A DNA stretch of 64,000 bases. Origin: an uncultured Halobacteriovorax sp. (lineage in GTDB: Bacteria > Bdellovibrionota > Bacteriovoracia > Bacteriovoracales > Bacteriovoracaceae). The position numbers and the translations under genes were made by a program. How positions within the stretch are numbered: position 1 is the stretch's first letter; each line of letters starts with the position of its first letter. The DNA is taken from the NCBI GenBank assembly GCA_913061265.1, contig CAJXVS010000007.1, positions 124,001 through 188,000 of the forward strand. Direction: 5' to 3'. The notes beneath the pieces were generated by a model. It did not search any database and was not told the DNA's origin. It was given only the letters and a program-made list of their open reading frames with translations. This document shows, in pieces, positions 32,966 through 42,251 of this stretch.

Positions 32966-33649
32966 ATGTCTAAATTTTTAACTTTTCTTATCGTTGGAGC
33001 GCTAACCGTTTCGTGTGCTTCAAAAGATAATAAAAAACTAGAAGAAAGAGAGCATGAGAATATCGCAAGAGATTATCTAGTAGTTGATGCTAGTTCAAAC
33101 AGCAGACCAGGTTGGATTGAAGATGCTGAAGTCTGGGCCGGTAATCATAGTAAGGATTTGAGCAAGTATACTTATTTTTCTTATGAGACAGACCCTAAAG
33201 TAAGTAGAAATATAAGCTGTAACTTAGCTAAGGCCAATGCAAAATCTGACATTGCTGGTGAGATTACAACCTTTATCGATAAGCAGCTTGGGGCTTCTAC
33301 TCAAGGGAATGCCAATATCGATGAGAACAACCCTCAGATTCAATCTTTAAGAGAGTATGTTGAAAACACTCTTACTGAAAAGATCCAGGCGTTGATCCAT
33401 GGAGCCCACGTGGAGAAGACTTACTGGGAAAAAAGAAAGTACCTAAAAGAAAAAGGGGCAAAGAAGGATTTCACTGCTTGGACTTGCGGAGTTTTTCTTC
33501 GTATGCCAACAGCAAGTCTAAAGAAGGCCATCGATGAGGCTTCAAATCATGTAGCCGGTAGGAACGATGATCCTGAAACTAAAGAGACGGTTCGTAAGGC
33601 CCTAGAAGACGCATCAGAAAATTTTATTAAAGCAAAAAAAGGCGAATAA
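32966..33649 (+). CDS. LPP20-like lipoprotein
   Basis: A 227-residue lipoprotein with signal and lipobox VSCAS (Cys17). RPGWI near residue 48 and the helical CNLAKANAKSDIAGEITTFIDKQ, then TWTCGVFLRMP, match LPP20-like proteins, related to the preceding gene product. Two cysteines (ISCN and WTCG) could pair. AAAAGGAG precedes the ATG. It is the second gene of the four-lipoprotein operon, 28 bp after the first. Confidence 0.7.
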   Translation: MSKFLTFLIVGALTVSCASKDNKKLEEREHENIARDYLVVDASSNSRPGWIEDAEVWAGNHSKDLSKYTYFSYETDPKVSRNISCNLAKANAKSDIAGEITTFIDKQLGASTQGNANIDENNPQIQSLREYVENTLTEKIQALIHGAHVEKTYWEKRKYLKEKGAKKDFTAWTCGVFLRMPTASLKKAIDEASNHVAGRNDDPETKETVRKALEDASENFIKAKKGE

Positions 33650-33664
33650 GCTTAAGGAGCATTC

Positions 33665-34276
33665 ATGAAAAGAATAAATATACTATTTTTACTAGGACTT
33701 TTAACCATAACTAGCTGTTCTAGCTTTAAAGCAGAGCGTGTTGATAACGAAGAGTCTGATGAGAAGGCCCTTGAGATTACTGATCAATGGGTTCAAAGAG
33801 ATACTGAGAAAGTTGTTGGGGAAATCCTTGAAAGCATTAAAAAACATAAAGGCTTTCAAAACTATCTTCGTCGTCACGGTAAGACTCCAACAGTTTTTAT
33901 AAGCAATGTTCAAAACCTAACGAGCGAAGCTTATTTTCCTATCAATGATATCAACGATGAGTTCTTAAATGAGATCTCAGCTTCAGGTGACTTTATCCTC
34001 GTCGATGCTGCCGCTAGAGAGTCTCTTTTAAAAGAGATTACTTATCAGCACGATGGAATGGTTGATCCCTCTACAGCTAAAAGAGTTGGTCGTCAGACAG
34101 GAGCCGATCTCTTAGTGTTTGGTAACGTCTTTATGAAGCCAGCAACGAGAAAAGGTAAAACAATCAAGCAGTACGCGGTCAATATCAGAATGACTGACCT
34201 TGAAAAAGGCATAGAAGTTCTGAGAACAAGATCTAAACTTTCTAAGTATTCTGAGCAAAGCGGATCTGGGTGGTAA
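33665..34276 (+). CDS. LpoB-like penicillin-binding protein activator
   Basis: A 203-residue lipoprotein with lipobox ITSC (Cys18). The domain TPTVFISNVQNLTSEAYFPIND...MVDPSTAKRVGRQTGADLLVFGNV follows LpoB, which spans the periplasm to stimulate class A penicillin-binding proteins. Within this fold the nearest relatives are CsgG-like. AAGGAG precedes the ATG. It lies 15 bp after the LPP20 gene and overlaps the next lipoprotein gene by 7 bp, so it is likely part of a cell-wall-associated lipoprotein complex. Confidence 0.78.
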   Translation: MKRINILFLLGLLTITSCSSFKAERVDNEESDEKALEITDQWVQRDTEKVVGEILESIKKHKGFQNYLRRHGKTPTVFISNVQNLTSEAYFPINDINDEFLNEISASGDFILVDAAARESLLKEITYQHDGMVDPSTAKRVGRQTGADLLVFGNVFMKPATRKGKTIKQYAVNIRMTDLEKGIEVLRTRSKLSKYSEQSGSGW

Positions 34277-36000
34277 AGCCTAAGTTACTATTACCTTATT
34301 TATTCATTTCTCTTTTTCTTTTCTCCTGTGCAAGTGGGGGGAAGAAAGAGAGGAATAAACTTCGAGAACTTCTAAGGACCTCACAATTTAGTGAAGCTTT
34401 AAAAGTTATCGAAGAGAGCAAAGTCTATAAAGATAAAGATAACCGCTTACTCTTTCTCATGGAGAAAGGCCTTCTTCTTCATTCGGCGGGGAAGTACTAT
34501 CAATCTTCCGAAGTCTTAAAAGAAGCAAGAGAGCTTGGGCGAGCTCTTTTTACTAAGAGTATCTCCAATAAAGTTCAAAAACTCATCGCTAACGACAACT
34601 ATGATATCTATTATGGCGAACGTTACGAGATCTCTCTTATTCACTTCTATCAGGCCCTTAATCATCTTCTTATCTCTAAACAAGGCTTCTATGAAGCTTA
34701 TGAAGTTAAAGAAGGGAAGGATGGCGTAAGAAAGATTGCTCAAAGAGAATTAACAAAGAAAGAGATTAAAGGCAGAGAAATGTCAGCGAGGGCAGAAGTA
34801 TTGGCCTGGGATTCATTTCTTACTAATTTAAAAAATGAGAGAAAAGGATCGAGTGTCTTTAAGAACGACCTTTTGGCCAAAGTCTTTGGGGCCTATATTC
34901 ATGAATTGATCGGAAGCCATACGGATCTGCAGATTGCCCTTCAACTTTATAAAGATTCTCATAAATTATTGGTGAGAAATTATGGCGCTTATAAAAGCTT
35001 TAATGGCTCTTATAAAGAATATAATAAAAACTATGATAAATTTCCCAAAATAGGGGAGAGAGATGTCAAAGCGAAGTTTATAAAAGAGACCGCTTATCAA
35101 AAGCAACTTAAAGAATTCTTAAATGAAAGAATAGTAGATCTTACTTATGAAATTAGGCCTAATGGTATTCGCTCTTTAAAAAAGACTTACGGTATAACAA
35201 AAGCCTTTCTTAAAAAAGTCTCTAAAGAAAGAAACCCTAATATTACGATCCTCTTTCAAAAAGGAATCATTCCCTTGAAAGTAGGATCTAAGGAATACTT
35301 TGGTCTTGGCGCGGCCATGAACGACCCTAAAGCCGGTGCAGCCGCTAAGATTGGCTCTGCGGTGTTAACAGTTTTTGCAGCCTCTCAGCTAGGATTACTG
35401 CCGCCGCCTAGACATTACTCGCCAGCAGGGGCTTATCTTGGAATCAAAGTCGCGGAGGCCGCCGTCACTGGGGCAGCCGTTAAGTTTGAATTACCAAAGA
35501 TAAAAAACCCCGGTATTCATTATACAAATGAAGTTTTAATAAAAAATAAGGAGGGAGTTATCGTTGCAAGAAAACCCCTCTCTCTTGTTGCTCCTCTTGG
35601 TGATATAGCCGAGCAAGCTGTAGCTGAGCAGGCCACCTCTGTTTATAAACGAGTTGGTGCAAGGCTAGCCATAAAACATATCACCGCCATTGTTGCGGCC
35701 TTCGCGACTTACAAGGCCATGAGTTCTGGAAAGAATGCTTCATTTTTTGCTAAGCAAGCGGCCATCATCCAATACCTTGCTAGCGCTAAAGGAATAGAAA
35801 ATAGTGAGCGCGCTGATACTCGGTTTTGGAGCTCACTCCCATCAGACGTGTGGATGGGGAAGTTCAAATTGGCTAAAGGTTCTTATCAAGTATTTGCAAA
35901 GATTCATGAAGCGGGGGTGAATCGAGAGCTTCTTTTAGGCCCTTTAGAAGTAACAGAAGAGAAAAAGAAAGAGCTCTTCAATTTCCGTAGCTTCCTCTAG
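34270..36000 (+). CDS. Large helical-repeat lipoprotein (COG3014-like)
   Basis: A 576-residue lipoprotein with lipobox FSCAS (Cys19). Residues 30-150 look like TPR-type helical repeats (LLRTSQFSEALKVIEES, LLLHSAGKYYQSSEVLKEA, ISLIHFYQALNHLLIS). A Gly/Ala-rich region lies at about 355-410 (GAGAYLGIKVAEAAVTGAAVKFELP). The arrangement resembles the COG3014 lipoproteins that I recall next to LpoB genes; this is memory, not a search. The GTG start overlaps the LpoB-like gene by 7 bp. It ends the four-gene lipoprotein operon. Confidence 0.65.
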   Translation: MVKPKLLLPYLFISLFLFSCASGGKKERNKLRELLRTSQFSEALKVIEESKVYKDKDNRLLFLMEKGLLLHSAGKYYQSSEVLKEARELGRALFTKSISNKVQKLIANDNYDIYYGERYEISLIHFYQALNHLLISKQGFYEAYEVKEGKDGVRKIAQRELTKKEIKGREMSARAEVLAWDSFLTNLKNERKGSSVFKNDLLAKVFGAYIHELIGSHTDLQIALQLYKDSHKLLVRNYGAYKSFNGSYKEYNKNYDKFPKIGERDVKAKFIKETAYQKQLKEFLNERIVDLTYEIRPNGIRSLKKTYGITKAFLKKVSKERNPNITILFQKGIIPLKVGSKEYFGLGAAMNDPKAGAAAKIGSAVLTVFAASQLGLLPPPRHYSPAGAYLGIKVAEAAVTGAAVKFELPKIKNPGIHYTNEVLIKNKEGVIVARKPLSLVAPLGDIAEQAVAEQATSVYKRVGARLAIKHITAIVAAFATYKAMSSGKNASFFAKQAAIIQYLASAKGIENSERADTRFWSSLPSDVWMGKFKLAKGSYQVFAKIHEAGVNRELLLGPLEVTEEKKKELFNFRSFL

Positions 36001-36074
36001 GCAAAAACTACCTAAAAACCTTTCAAAATACATATATTTAAGAGAGTTACCCTATCTTTCCGAAAAGAAAGGGT

Positions 36075-37055
36075 ATGTTTTTTCTAAAAGCCTTTCTACC
36101 ATTTTTCCTTTTCTTAAACCTAGCGCAAGCTAAGATGTTTGAGAGAAAAGCAAAAGTCCTTTTCACAGATAGTTCTTCGTCACTGCAAGAAAATTGGATC
36201 AAAGGAAATATGAACGAAACCGAGGGAATTCGTTTTCTCATTAAACTGCTTCTTAAGTCTAAGACAGGAAAGAAGTTACTTTACTTAGCTAAAGAAAAAT
36301 CAGCAGATCAGGGTGAAACACTTTTAGAAGTTATCAAGGTTGGCGATGGATCTTTAACCGATACAACACTAGTTAGAAGATTTTCAGCAACAAATCCTAA
36401 TAAAGTAAGTTACGAAACAAAGACAAAAGTATTTGTGAACCGTCACTTAAGCACTATGGACGCGGTTCTTGATCTGGCTCATGAGTTAACTCATTTTACT
36501 TATAGAGAGCCCTTCAATCCTTATAGACAAAACTTTAAGCTCCACGAATTTATCCACTCAACTGTAGAGGGGAAAGGCGGCGAAGTTGATGCCTATATGA
36601 TTGAGTGCAAAGTGAAGAATGAGCTTTTCCCAAAGCAGGGTGGTTCTAGTTCTAATTGTGGAAAGGTAACGGATCAAAATACAGGAAAGCTTTCAAAGCA
36701 CCTCGGAACTCAGCATTTTTATAAAGTTGGGCGATTCGTTAGAAAGTTCAAAAGAGACCTCTCTCGCTTTGGCGTAGAGAGTCAAGAATTTCCGCACCTC
36801 AGTGAAGATGATAGTGATTTTATCAGTTCAGCTTATGGAAAACCTTATCCTGTTGCAGCAATGGAAGAGTATGTATTGATCATGGGGAAGGCGTGTCAGA
36901 ACGACTTTAGGCGTATAGCTGCTCTTAAAAGAGATTCTAAGAGATCTCCAGCATCTTTTGAGGAGGACTCAGTTCACTCAAGACAGTCGGCTCTTTCACG
37001 ATTACAAAACAATTTTTCTTTGAGATGTAATAACTTCGTTCAAACAAGCCTTTAA
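36075..37055 (+). CDS. Exported metalloprotease-like protein (HELTH)
   Basis: A 326-residue protein with a signal peptide (residues 1-19, ending AQA). The zinc motif LAHELTHF (His at about 135 and 139) is followed about 30 residues on by GKGGEVDAYMIE, where a Glu could be the third ligand of a gluzincin. Cysteines C177 and C195 may pair. The mature protein is basic and its family is not recognised. The start sits on the motif CCGAAAAGAAAGGGT, shared with the 4589 gene. It follows the lipoprotein operon by 74 bp. Confidence 0.65.
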   Translation: MFFLKAFLPFFLFLNLAQAKMFERKAKVLFTDSSSSLQENWIKGNMNETEGIRFLIKLLLKSKTGKKLLYLAKEKSADQGETLLEVIKVGDGSLTDTTLVRRFSATNPNKVSYETKTKVFVNRHLSTMDAVLDLAHELTHFTYREPFNPYRQNFKLHEFIHSTVEGKGGEVDAYMIECKVKNELFPKQGGSSSNCGKVTDQNTGKLSKHLGTQHFYKVGRFVRKFKRDLSRFGVESQEFPHLSEDDSDFISSAYGKPYPVAAMEEYVLIMGKACQNDFRRIAALKRDSKRSPASFEEDSVHSRQSALSRLQNNFSLRCNNFVQTSL

Positions 37056-37105
37056 TCCTCCGCACTAAATTCATAAAAAATTCAGCTCTTTTTTAGTCCA
37101 GTACA

Positions 37106-37135
37106 TTGACGGTTTCCCGCCCTAAAAGGTAAAAA
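37106..37135 (+). promoter_or_regulatory. Possible promoter of the nuo genes
   Basis: TTGACG (37106-37111), an 18-base spacer and TAAAAA (37130-37135) resemble a sigma-70 promoter 50 bases before the nuoB ATG. The -10 match is weak. Confidence 0.35.
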
Positions 37136-37180
37136 TATAGGTACAATTTTATACACTTAAACTCGATCAAAGGATCTTTA

Positions 37181-37663
37181 ATGCAGGACAGTGTCGTTCT
37201 AGCGAAAGTTGATGATTTTCTCAACTGGGGCCGTAAAAATTCGCTTTGGCCTATGACCTTCGGACTTGCTTGTTGTGCTATCGAAATGATGGCAACAGGT
37301 GCTTCTAAATATGACCTTGAGAGGTTTGGCTGTGGTGCCTTTATGGCAACTCCACGTCGTGCCGATCTTATGATTGTTGCAGGTACTGTAACGCTCAAGA
37401 TGTCTGAAAGAATCAAGACTCTTTACGAGCAAATGCCTGAGCCAAAATATGTTATCAGCATGGGCTCTTGTGCAAACAAGGGTGGTCCTTACTGGCAGCA
37501 TGGTTACCATGTTTTAAAAGGTGTTGATGAAATTGTTCCAGTGGACGTTTATGTTCCTGGATGCCCTCCAAGACCAGAAGCTCTTATCGAAGGACTAATG
37601 ACTCTACAAAAGAAGATCGCTACAGAAAGACTTCTTAGAGATAAGTGGGTGAAGAATGCATAA
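37181..37663 (+). CDS. nuoB: NADH-quinone oxidoreductase subunit B
   Basis: A 160-residue peripheral-arm subunit of respiratory complex I that holds the terminal iron-sulfur cluster N2. The cluster cysteines are C31, C32, C97 and C128 ([32 protein letters not shown]). AAAGGA precedes the ATG. It overlaps nuoC by 8 bp and begins a run of nuoB-C-D-I. The usual first gene nuoA is not upstream. Confidence 0.96.
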   Translation: MQDSVVLAKVDDFLNWGRKNSLWPMTFGLACCAIEMMATGASKYDLERFGCGAFMATPRRADLMIVAGTVTLKMSERIKTLYEQMPEPKYVISMGSCANKGGPYWQHGYHVLKGVDEIVPVDVYVPGCPPRPEALIEGLMTLQKKIATERLLRDKWVKNA

Positions 37664-38234
37664 TGAATTAGTAAGCCACTTAAATAGTACTGTCTCTGGT
37701 TGTAATGCTACTGCTGTTACTCCTGAAATTGGTGACTCTTCAATCTTTGTTGATGCCTCTCATATCAAAGCTGTTTGTGAAGAATTGGCGACGGGAGAAT
37801 GGTTGTTTCATACTCTTCAAGTTATTACCGGAACAGATTACGAAGATAGAATTGAAGTAAGCTATATTCTTTGTAGCTATACAAAAAACAACGAACTTAT
37901 TCTTAAGGTTAAGCTTCCTAAGCCAACATCAGACTCCATTCCAGAAATTGATTCTGTCTGTTCTGTTTGGAAAGCCGCTAACTGGCAAGAAAGAGAATGC
38001 TGGGACATGGTTGGTGTGAAGTTTAACGGTCACCCAGATCATAGAAGAATTCTTTGCCCTGAAGATTGGGAAGGCTTTCCTCTTAGAAAAGATTATGTTG
38101 TTCAAGAGGAATATCACGGAATGAAAGTGAACCCTGCTGAAAAGATCAATAATGCCGACCACCACTTCTTTAAGAAGATACAAGAGACCTTAGAAGATCC
38201 TAAGAAAATCTCTCATAGCTGGAAGGGAGAATAG
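37656..38234 (+). CDS. nuoC: NADH-quinone oxidoreductase subunit C
   Basis: A 192-residue subunit (the 30-kDa type) of complex I that braces NuoB and NuoD. Signature segments are [39 protein letters not shown] and [20 protein letters not shown], the complex I 30-kDa pattern. The start overlaps nuoB by 8 bp and the stop is 2 bp before nuoD, so translation is coupled. The N-terminus is a little longer than in minimal members. Confidence 0.95.
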   Translation: MHNELVSHLNSTVSGCNATAVTPEIGDSSIFVDASHIKAVCEELATGEWLFHTLQVITGTDYEDRIEVSYILCSYTKNNELILKVKLPKPTSDSIPEIDSVCSVWKAANWQERECWDMVGVKFNGHPDHRRILCPEDWEGFPLRKDYVVQEEYHGMKVNPAEKINNADHHFFKKIQETLEDPKKISHSWKGE

Positions 38235-38236
38235 AT

Positions 38237-39379
38237 ATGGCCATCGAACTAATAGAAAACGGCGAAGCCATCAAGTCTGACTTATTAACACTAAATATGG
38301 GGCCACAGCATCCGGCTACCCACGGTGTTTTAAGAGTCGAAATCAAAACAGATTCTGAAATTGTAGCAGAAGCCATTCCACATATTGGATACCTTCACAG
38401 ATGTATGGAAAAGCATTGTGAGCATCTTGATTATAGAGGCGTGATTCCTTTTACTGATAGAATGGATTACCTTGCGGCCATGTCAATGGAGTGGGGTTAT
38501 GCTCTCGCTATTGAGAAGATGCTTGGTACTGAAGTTCCAAAGCGTGCTGAATACATTCGAGTCATGATAGGAGAGATGCAAAGACTTGCTTCTCACTTAA
38601 TGTTCTTTGGTGTTTACGCCATTGACCTTGGAGCCTTCTCACCATTTCTTTACGCCTTTCAAAAACGTGAATTTATTCTTCGTATCTTTGAAGAAATAAG
38701 TGGAGCCAGACTTCTTTATAACTACTACTGGATCGGTGGTGTTTGGAATGATGTTACTGACGCTCAACTTAGAAGAATTGCAAAATTTGTTGAGGAAATG
38801 AAAGAAGAGCTTAAGAAGTACCATACTCTTGTAGGTGAAAATAAGATCTTCATCGATAGAACTAAGAATGTGGCCATCTTAACTCCAGAGCAAATCTACT
38901 CATTTGGAGCAAGTGGACCTGTCCTTAGAGGATCTGGTCTAGCACATGATCTAAGAAAAGACCGTCCTTATAGTCTTTACAGTGAATTAGACTTCGATGT
39001 CCAAGTTGGTCATGGGGAAAAAGGAACAGTTGGAGATTGCTGGGATCGTTATCATGTTAGAATGAGAGAGATGCACGAATCTATTAAGATTATAGAGCAA
39101 TGCTTAGACGGGATTGAAGAAGGTCCGGTTATGGGTAAGGTTCCAAAAATTATTAAAGTGCCTGAAGGTGAAATCTTTATGAGAACTGAATGCCCAAGAG
39201 GCGAGTTAGGTTATCATTTAATTTCAGACGGTGGGAAAACTCCTTATCGTTTAAAAGTTAAGTCTTCATGTTTTACACATACATCAATGTTAGGTGAGAT
39301 GGCACCAGGTCAGATGATTGCTGACTTCGTTGCAACTATCGGAAGTATTGATATCGTTCTTGGAGAGGTGGACCGATGA
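38237..39379 (+). CDS. nuoD: NADH-quinone oxidoreductase subunit D
   Basis: A 380-residue subunit forming the quinone site with NuoB. Signature LNMGPQHPATHGVLR (near residue 20) includes the quinone-site His of the conserved HPATHG. HCEHLDYR and GEMQRLASHLMFFG are typical, and the C-terminus IGSIDIVLGEVDR is the family end. GGAGAA precedes the ATG. It ends with a 4-bp overlap (ATGA) with nuoI. Confidence 0.96.
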   Translation: MAIELIENGEAIKSDLLTLNMGPQHPATHGVLRVEIKTDSEIVAEAIPHIGYLHRCMEKHCEHLDYRGVIPFTDRMDYLAAMSMEWGYALAIEKMLGTEVPKRAEYIRVMIGEMQRLASHLMFFGVYAIDLGAFSPFLYAFQKREFILRIFEEISGARLLYNYYWIGGVWNDVTDAQLRRIAKFVEEMKEELKKYHTLVGENKIFIDRTKNVAILTPEQIYSFGASGPVLRGSGLAHDLRKDRPYSLYSELDFDVQVGHGEKGTVGDCWDRYHVRMREMHESIKIIEQCLDGIEEGPVMGKVPKIIKVPEGEIFMRTECPRGELGYHLISDGGKTPYRLKVKSSCFTHTSMLGEMAPGQMIADFVATIGSIDIVLGEVDR

Positions 39380-39927
39380 GCCAATTAACCCCAGACTTAC
39401 ATGCGAACTACGCTGAAAACGCCAAGAAGTATGAAGAAGAATTGACCCTTAAGGGTTGGTTTAGAAATATCTACCAAACTATAGTTTCAGTTTCTAAAGG
39501 TATGTTCATTACTTTTCGTTATGTATGGGCAGAAAAAGCAGTTACCATTGAATACCCTGAAGTAAGAGAAGTTCTTCCTGAGAACTCACGCTCTAGGCTT
39601 TTCAATGATGCTGAAAACTGTATCTCATGTCTTCAGTGCGCAACAGCTTGTCCTGTTGATTGTATCTATATTACAGCAACAAGAAGAGACAAAGAAGCTG
39701 AGAAGATTAAGACTAAAGATGGAACTCCTATCAGACTCGATCTTAAGCAATACACTATCGATACTGCCCTTTGCATGTACTGTGGTCTTTGTACGACTGT
39801 ATGTCCTACTCAGTGCCTAACACATACAACGGATTACGAATTTGCTTCTTATACAGTTGATAATATGAAGTACGATTACTTAGCGGATGATGTAAGAGCA
39901 TGGCGTGATAGAATTGTTAAAGACTAA
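39376..39927 (+). CDS. nuoI: NADH-quinone oxidoreductase subunit I
   Basis: A 183-residue subunit with two [4Fe-4S] clusters, N6a and N6b. Cysteines C82, C85, C88 and C147 bind one cluster, and C133, C136, C139 and C92 the other, in the 8Fe ferredoxin arrangement (CISCLQCATACP, CMYCGLCTTVCP). It follows nuoD with a 4-bp overlap; nuoH, nuoE, F, G, A and J-N are not in the window. A strong terminator follows, so the transcript ends here. Confidence 0.95.
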   Translation: MSQLTPDLHANYAENAKKYEEELTLKGWFRNIYQTIVSVSKGMFITFRYVWAEKAVTIEYPEVREVLPENSRSRLFNDAENCISCLQCATACPVDCIYITATRRDKEAEKIKTKDGTPIRLDLKQYTIDTALCMYCGLCTTVCPTQCLTHTTDYEFASYTVDNMKYDYLADDVRAWRDRIVKD

Positions 39928-39955
39928 AAAAAACTAAAATTTCTATTATAATAAG

Positions 39956-39978
39956 GCCCTCGAATCGAGGGCTTTTTT
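39956..39978 (+). terminator. Terminator after nuoI
   Basis: GCCCTCG-AAT-CGAGGGC is a perfect 7-bp stem (39956-39972) followed by TTTTTT. It lies 29 bases after the nuoI stop and its T-tract touches the stop codon of the convergent GT22 gene. Confidence 0.92.
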
Positions 39979-41395
39979 ATTGGCACTTAGTAAGAATCCA
40001 AATGCTTGATCTACTTAGCCAATTGGTGAAATTAAACTTAAAGAGCCAACTTGGGTAAGTAGAATAGAGCCTCTCACAACGGCTTCCCGTAAAATGATCG
40101 AGCTCTTTATATCTTGTTGTTAAATAGAGTCCTTCTTTAACCATTCCTGTCTCAGGAATAAGGCTAAGGTTAGATCTTTTATAAAAAGGCATCTCTAAGT
40201 TAGCATGTCTTCCATTTTCATTGAGAAAGACTTTTACGGTTGTGTCCGCTGGATAATTCTCATAGAGGTATTGATAAAGACCAATAGGAGTATAGGCCGG
40301 TTTAAAGAAAACAAAGAGAAGAAGGAAGAAGTTTACAAAGACTGTGGCCTTGTAAAAATATCTTCTAAAAGGCTCTAAGGTGACCTTTCTTTCATGGAAA
40401 AAATGGGCGCCTCCGTAGAGGAGAAAGGGAGCTATAGGATAGAGAAAGCGAAGCTCTTTATGCCCTATAAAAAGGTGAACCAAGACAAAAGGAACCACAC
40501 TCCAGATAACCCAAGAGTTCTCTTTTGTGTTTTCAAAGATAACGATTCTCCAAAAACCAATAAACATAACGAAGAACCATAAAGGAGTCAGGTCCTTTAA
40601 GGTCCATAAGACATAAGAGTAGAAAGGAGATGTCCCAAATTGAGAGATCTTATCTAAGATTAAGTTTTGATAAACATAATTGTAAGGAGTGAAGGTAAGC
40701 TCACCATAACCCCAGCTATCGACTAGGACTCCAATACCAACACCAAAAAGAATGGAGGGAACAAAGGTTCCAAACCATTTTCTCAGACCAACTTGTTTAA
40801 CAATAAGTAGCCAAAGGCCAAAACCTAAACAGATAAGACCAGATTGATGGCGGATGCTAAAGGCCAAGCCCATAAAGAGACCACCAATAATATAGTCACT
40901 TAAGTAGGGTGCTTTTCTGATTAAGAGAGAGACCGCTAAAAGGATAAAAGCCGTGGACCAGTTCTCTGAATTCGCCCTGACTTGCATGAAAAAACAGAAA
41001 AAAGAGAAGTGAGTAAAGAAAACAAAGATATTGTAGGAGATGCTTCCTGGGAAAAAATCTTTTAGTTTCTTATTGAACCTAACTAAGGCCCACCAAGAGA
41101 CTATTCCAGAGAGAAGTCTTAAGAGCCAAGCCATTGTAAAGGGCGTGAAAGAGAGGGCCTTAAAGAGGCTTAAAAAAGGAACATAGATAGCCGGAAGAAG
41201 CCAAGGTCTTAACTTTGTTTGATATTCCCAAGTTGTTAGATTATCGAGAAGGCCAACTTTATAGGCGGCAAAATCAATGGCGTAGTACTGCTCATCAGGA
41301 TGAAGAAAGCCTTTTGATAAATAAGAGGCGATCACAGTCATCAATAGACTAAGGAGGAACAGTGACTTATCATTTAATCGTTTTAATACATCCAT
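39977..41395 (-). CDS. GT22-family (ALG9/PIG-B-like) mannosyltransferase
   Basis: A polytopic membrane enzyme of about 472 residues that uses a lipid-phosphate sugar donor. The first loop has HPDEQYYAIDFAAY with the Asp-Glu of GT-C enzymes. WEYQTKLRPWLLPA and the distal GHKELRFLYPIAPFLL match GT22, the ALG9/PIG-B family best known from eukaryotic glycan synthesis. Ten or more hydrophobic segments follow. The likely sugar is mannose; the acceptor is unknown. ATG 41395 is chosen over TTG 41404; neither has a clear ribosome site. It is divergent from the FkbM gene with almost no space between starts. Confidence 0.75.
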   Translation of the reverse strand: MDVLKRLNDKSLFLLSLLMTVIASYLSKGFLHPDEQYYAIDFAAYKVGLLDNLTTWEYQTKLRPWLLPAIYVPFLSLFKALSFTPFTMAWLLRLLSGIVSWWALVRFNKKLKDFFPGSISYNIFVFFTHFSFFCFFMQVRANSENWSTAFILLAVSLLIRKAPYLSDYIIGGLFMGLAFSIRHQSGLICLGFGLWLLIVKQVGLRKWFGTFVPSILFGVGIGVLVDSWGYGELTFTPYNYVYQNLILDKISQFGTSPFYSYVLWTLKDLTPLWFFVMFIGFWRIVIFENTKENSWVIWSVVPFVLVHLFIGHKELRFLYPIAPFLLYGGAHFFHERKVTLEPFRRYFYKATVFVNFFLLLFVFFKPAYTPIGLYQYLYENYPADTTVKVFLNENGRHANLEMPFYKRSNLSLIPETGMVKEGLYLTTRYKELDHFTGSRCERLYSTYPSWLFKFNFTNWLSRSSIWILTKCQ

Positions 41396-41405
41396 AAGGT
41401 GCAAA

Positions 41406-42251
41406 GTGTCAGATTTAGGGAACCAAGTTAAGCTATTTATATCATCGAAGAGATGGATGAAGAAATACTTTCGGCCTCTAATGCCTGAGATGGCCTATGT
41501 TCAAGTAGATGGAAACTTTAAGATGTTCCTCTCTATGATTGATATCTCAGGGCCAAGTTTTGACCTTAGCTATGATAAGGCAAAGGCCTTTGTTAAATAC
41601 GAAAAAGCTGATAAGGATTTAATAGAAACTCATTTAAAAGATGGTGATGTCTTCTTAGATATTGGTGCCAATATCGGGCACTTCAGTTTTTACTTTAAAC
41701 AAAAATTCCCCAACCTAGAATGTAAACTCTTTGAACCAATCCCTTGGCTTGGAGAGTGTATCAAGAAGACGATTGAAGAAAATAACCTTAAGAAAGTAGA
41801 GCATTTCGATGTTGCCCTTTCAGATCAGGCAGGTGAGGCTGAGTTCTTTATCGATACCTTCAATGACGGTGGTCATAGCCTCTTAAAAGATAAGTTATCT
41901 GGTAGAAGTAAAAAAGGAAGATCCGTTAAAGTGAAAGTCTTAAGGCTAGATGACCTTAATCTTTCAAAGGTCGACTTTATCAAGGCTGATGTTCAAGGGG
42001 CTGAAAAACTCTTAATCAAAGGCGGGGTTGAAACTATTAAAAAGAACAAGCCTAAGATGCTTATCGAAGTGGCCTCTTCTGAGAGCTTAGAGTTTTATAA
42101 CTTCCTTCAAGAAGAGACGGGCTTAGAATACGACGTCTATTCAACTGAAAGAGCTGGCTCTCTTAATGAAAATGATTTGATTGAATTAAAGGATGTTTTT
42201 AAAAGCCGAGATATCTTAGATTGTAATTTCTTATTTATTCCGAAGTATTGA
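41406..42251 (+). CDS. FkbM-family methyltransferase
   Basis: A 281-residue SAM-dependent methyltransferase. Motif I is DVFLDIGANIGHFSFYF (SAM Gly loop), then ECKLFEPIPW, DVALSDQAGEAEFF, NDGGHSLL, LDDLNLSKVDFIKADVQGAE and PKMLIEVASSE, the FkbM pattern. It probably O-methylates a sugar in surface polysaccharide, consistent with its neighbours. GTG 41406 has AAGGTG 4 bases upstream; this ribosome site lies inside the first codons of the divergent GT22 gene. Confidence 0.85.
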   Translation: MSDLGNQVKLFISSKRWMKKYFRPLMPEMAYVQVDGNFKMFLSMIDISGPSFDLSYDKAKAFVKYEKADKDLIETHLKDGDVFLDIGANIGHFSFYFKQKFPNLECKLFEPIPWLGECIKKTIEENNLKKVEHFDVALSDQAGEAEFFIDTFNDGGHSLLKDKLSGRSKKGRSVKVKVLRLDDLNLSKVDFIKADVQGAEKLLIKGGVETIKKNKPKMLIEVASSESLEFYNFLQEETGLEYDVYSTERAGSLNENDLIELKDVFKSRDILDCNFLFIPKY

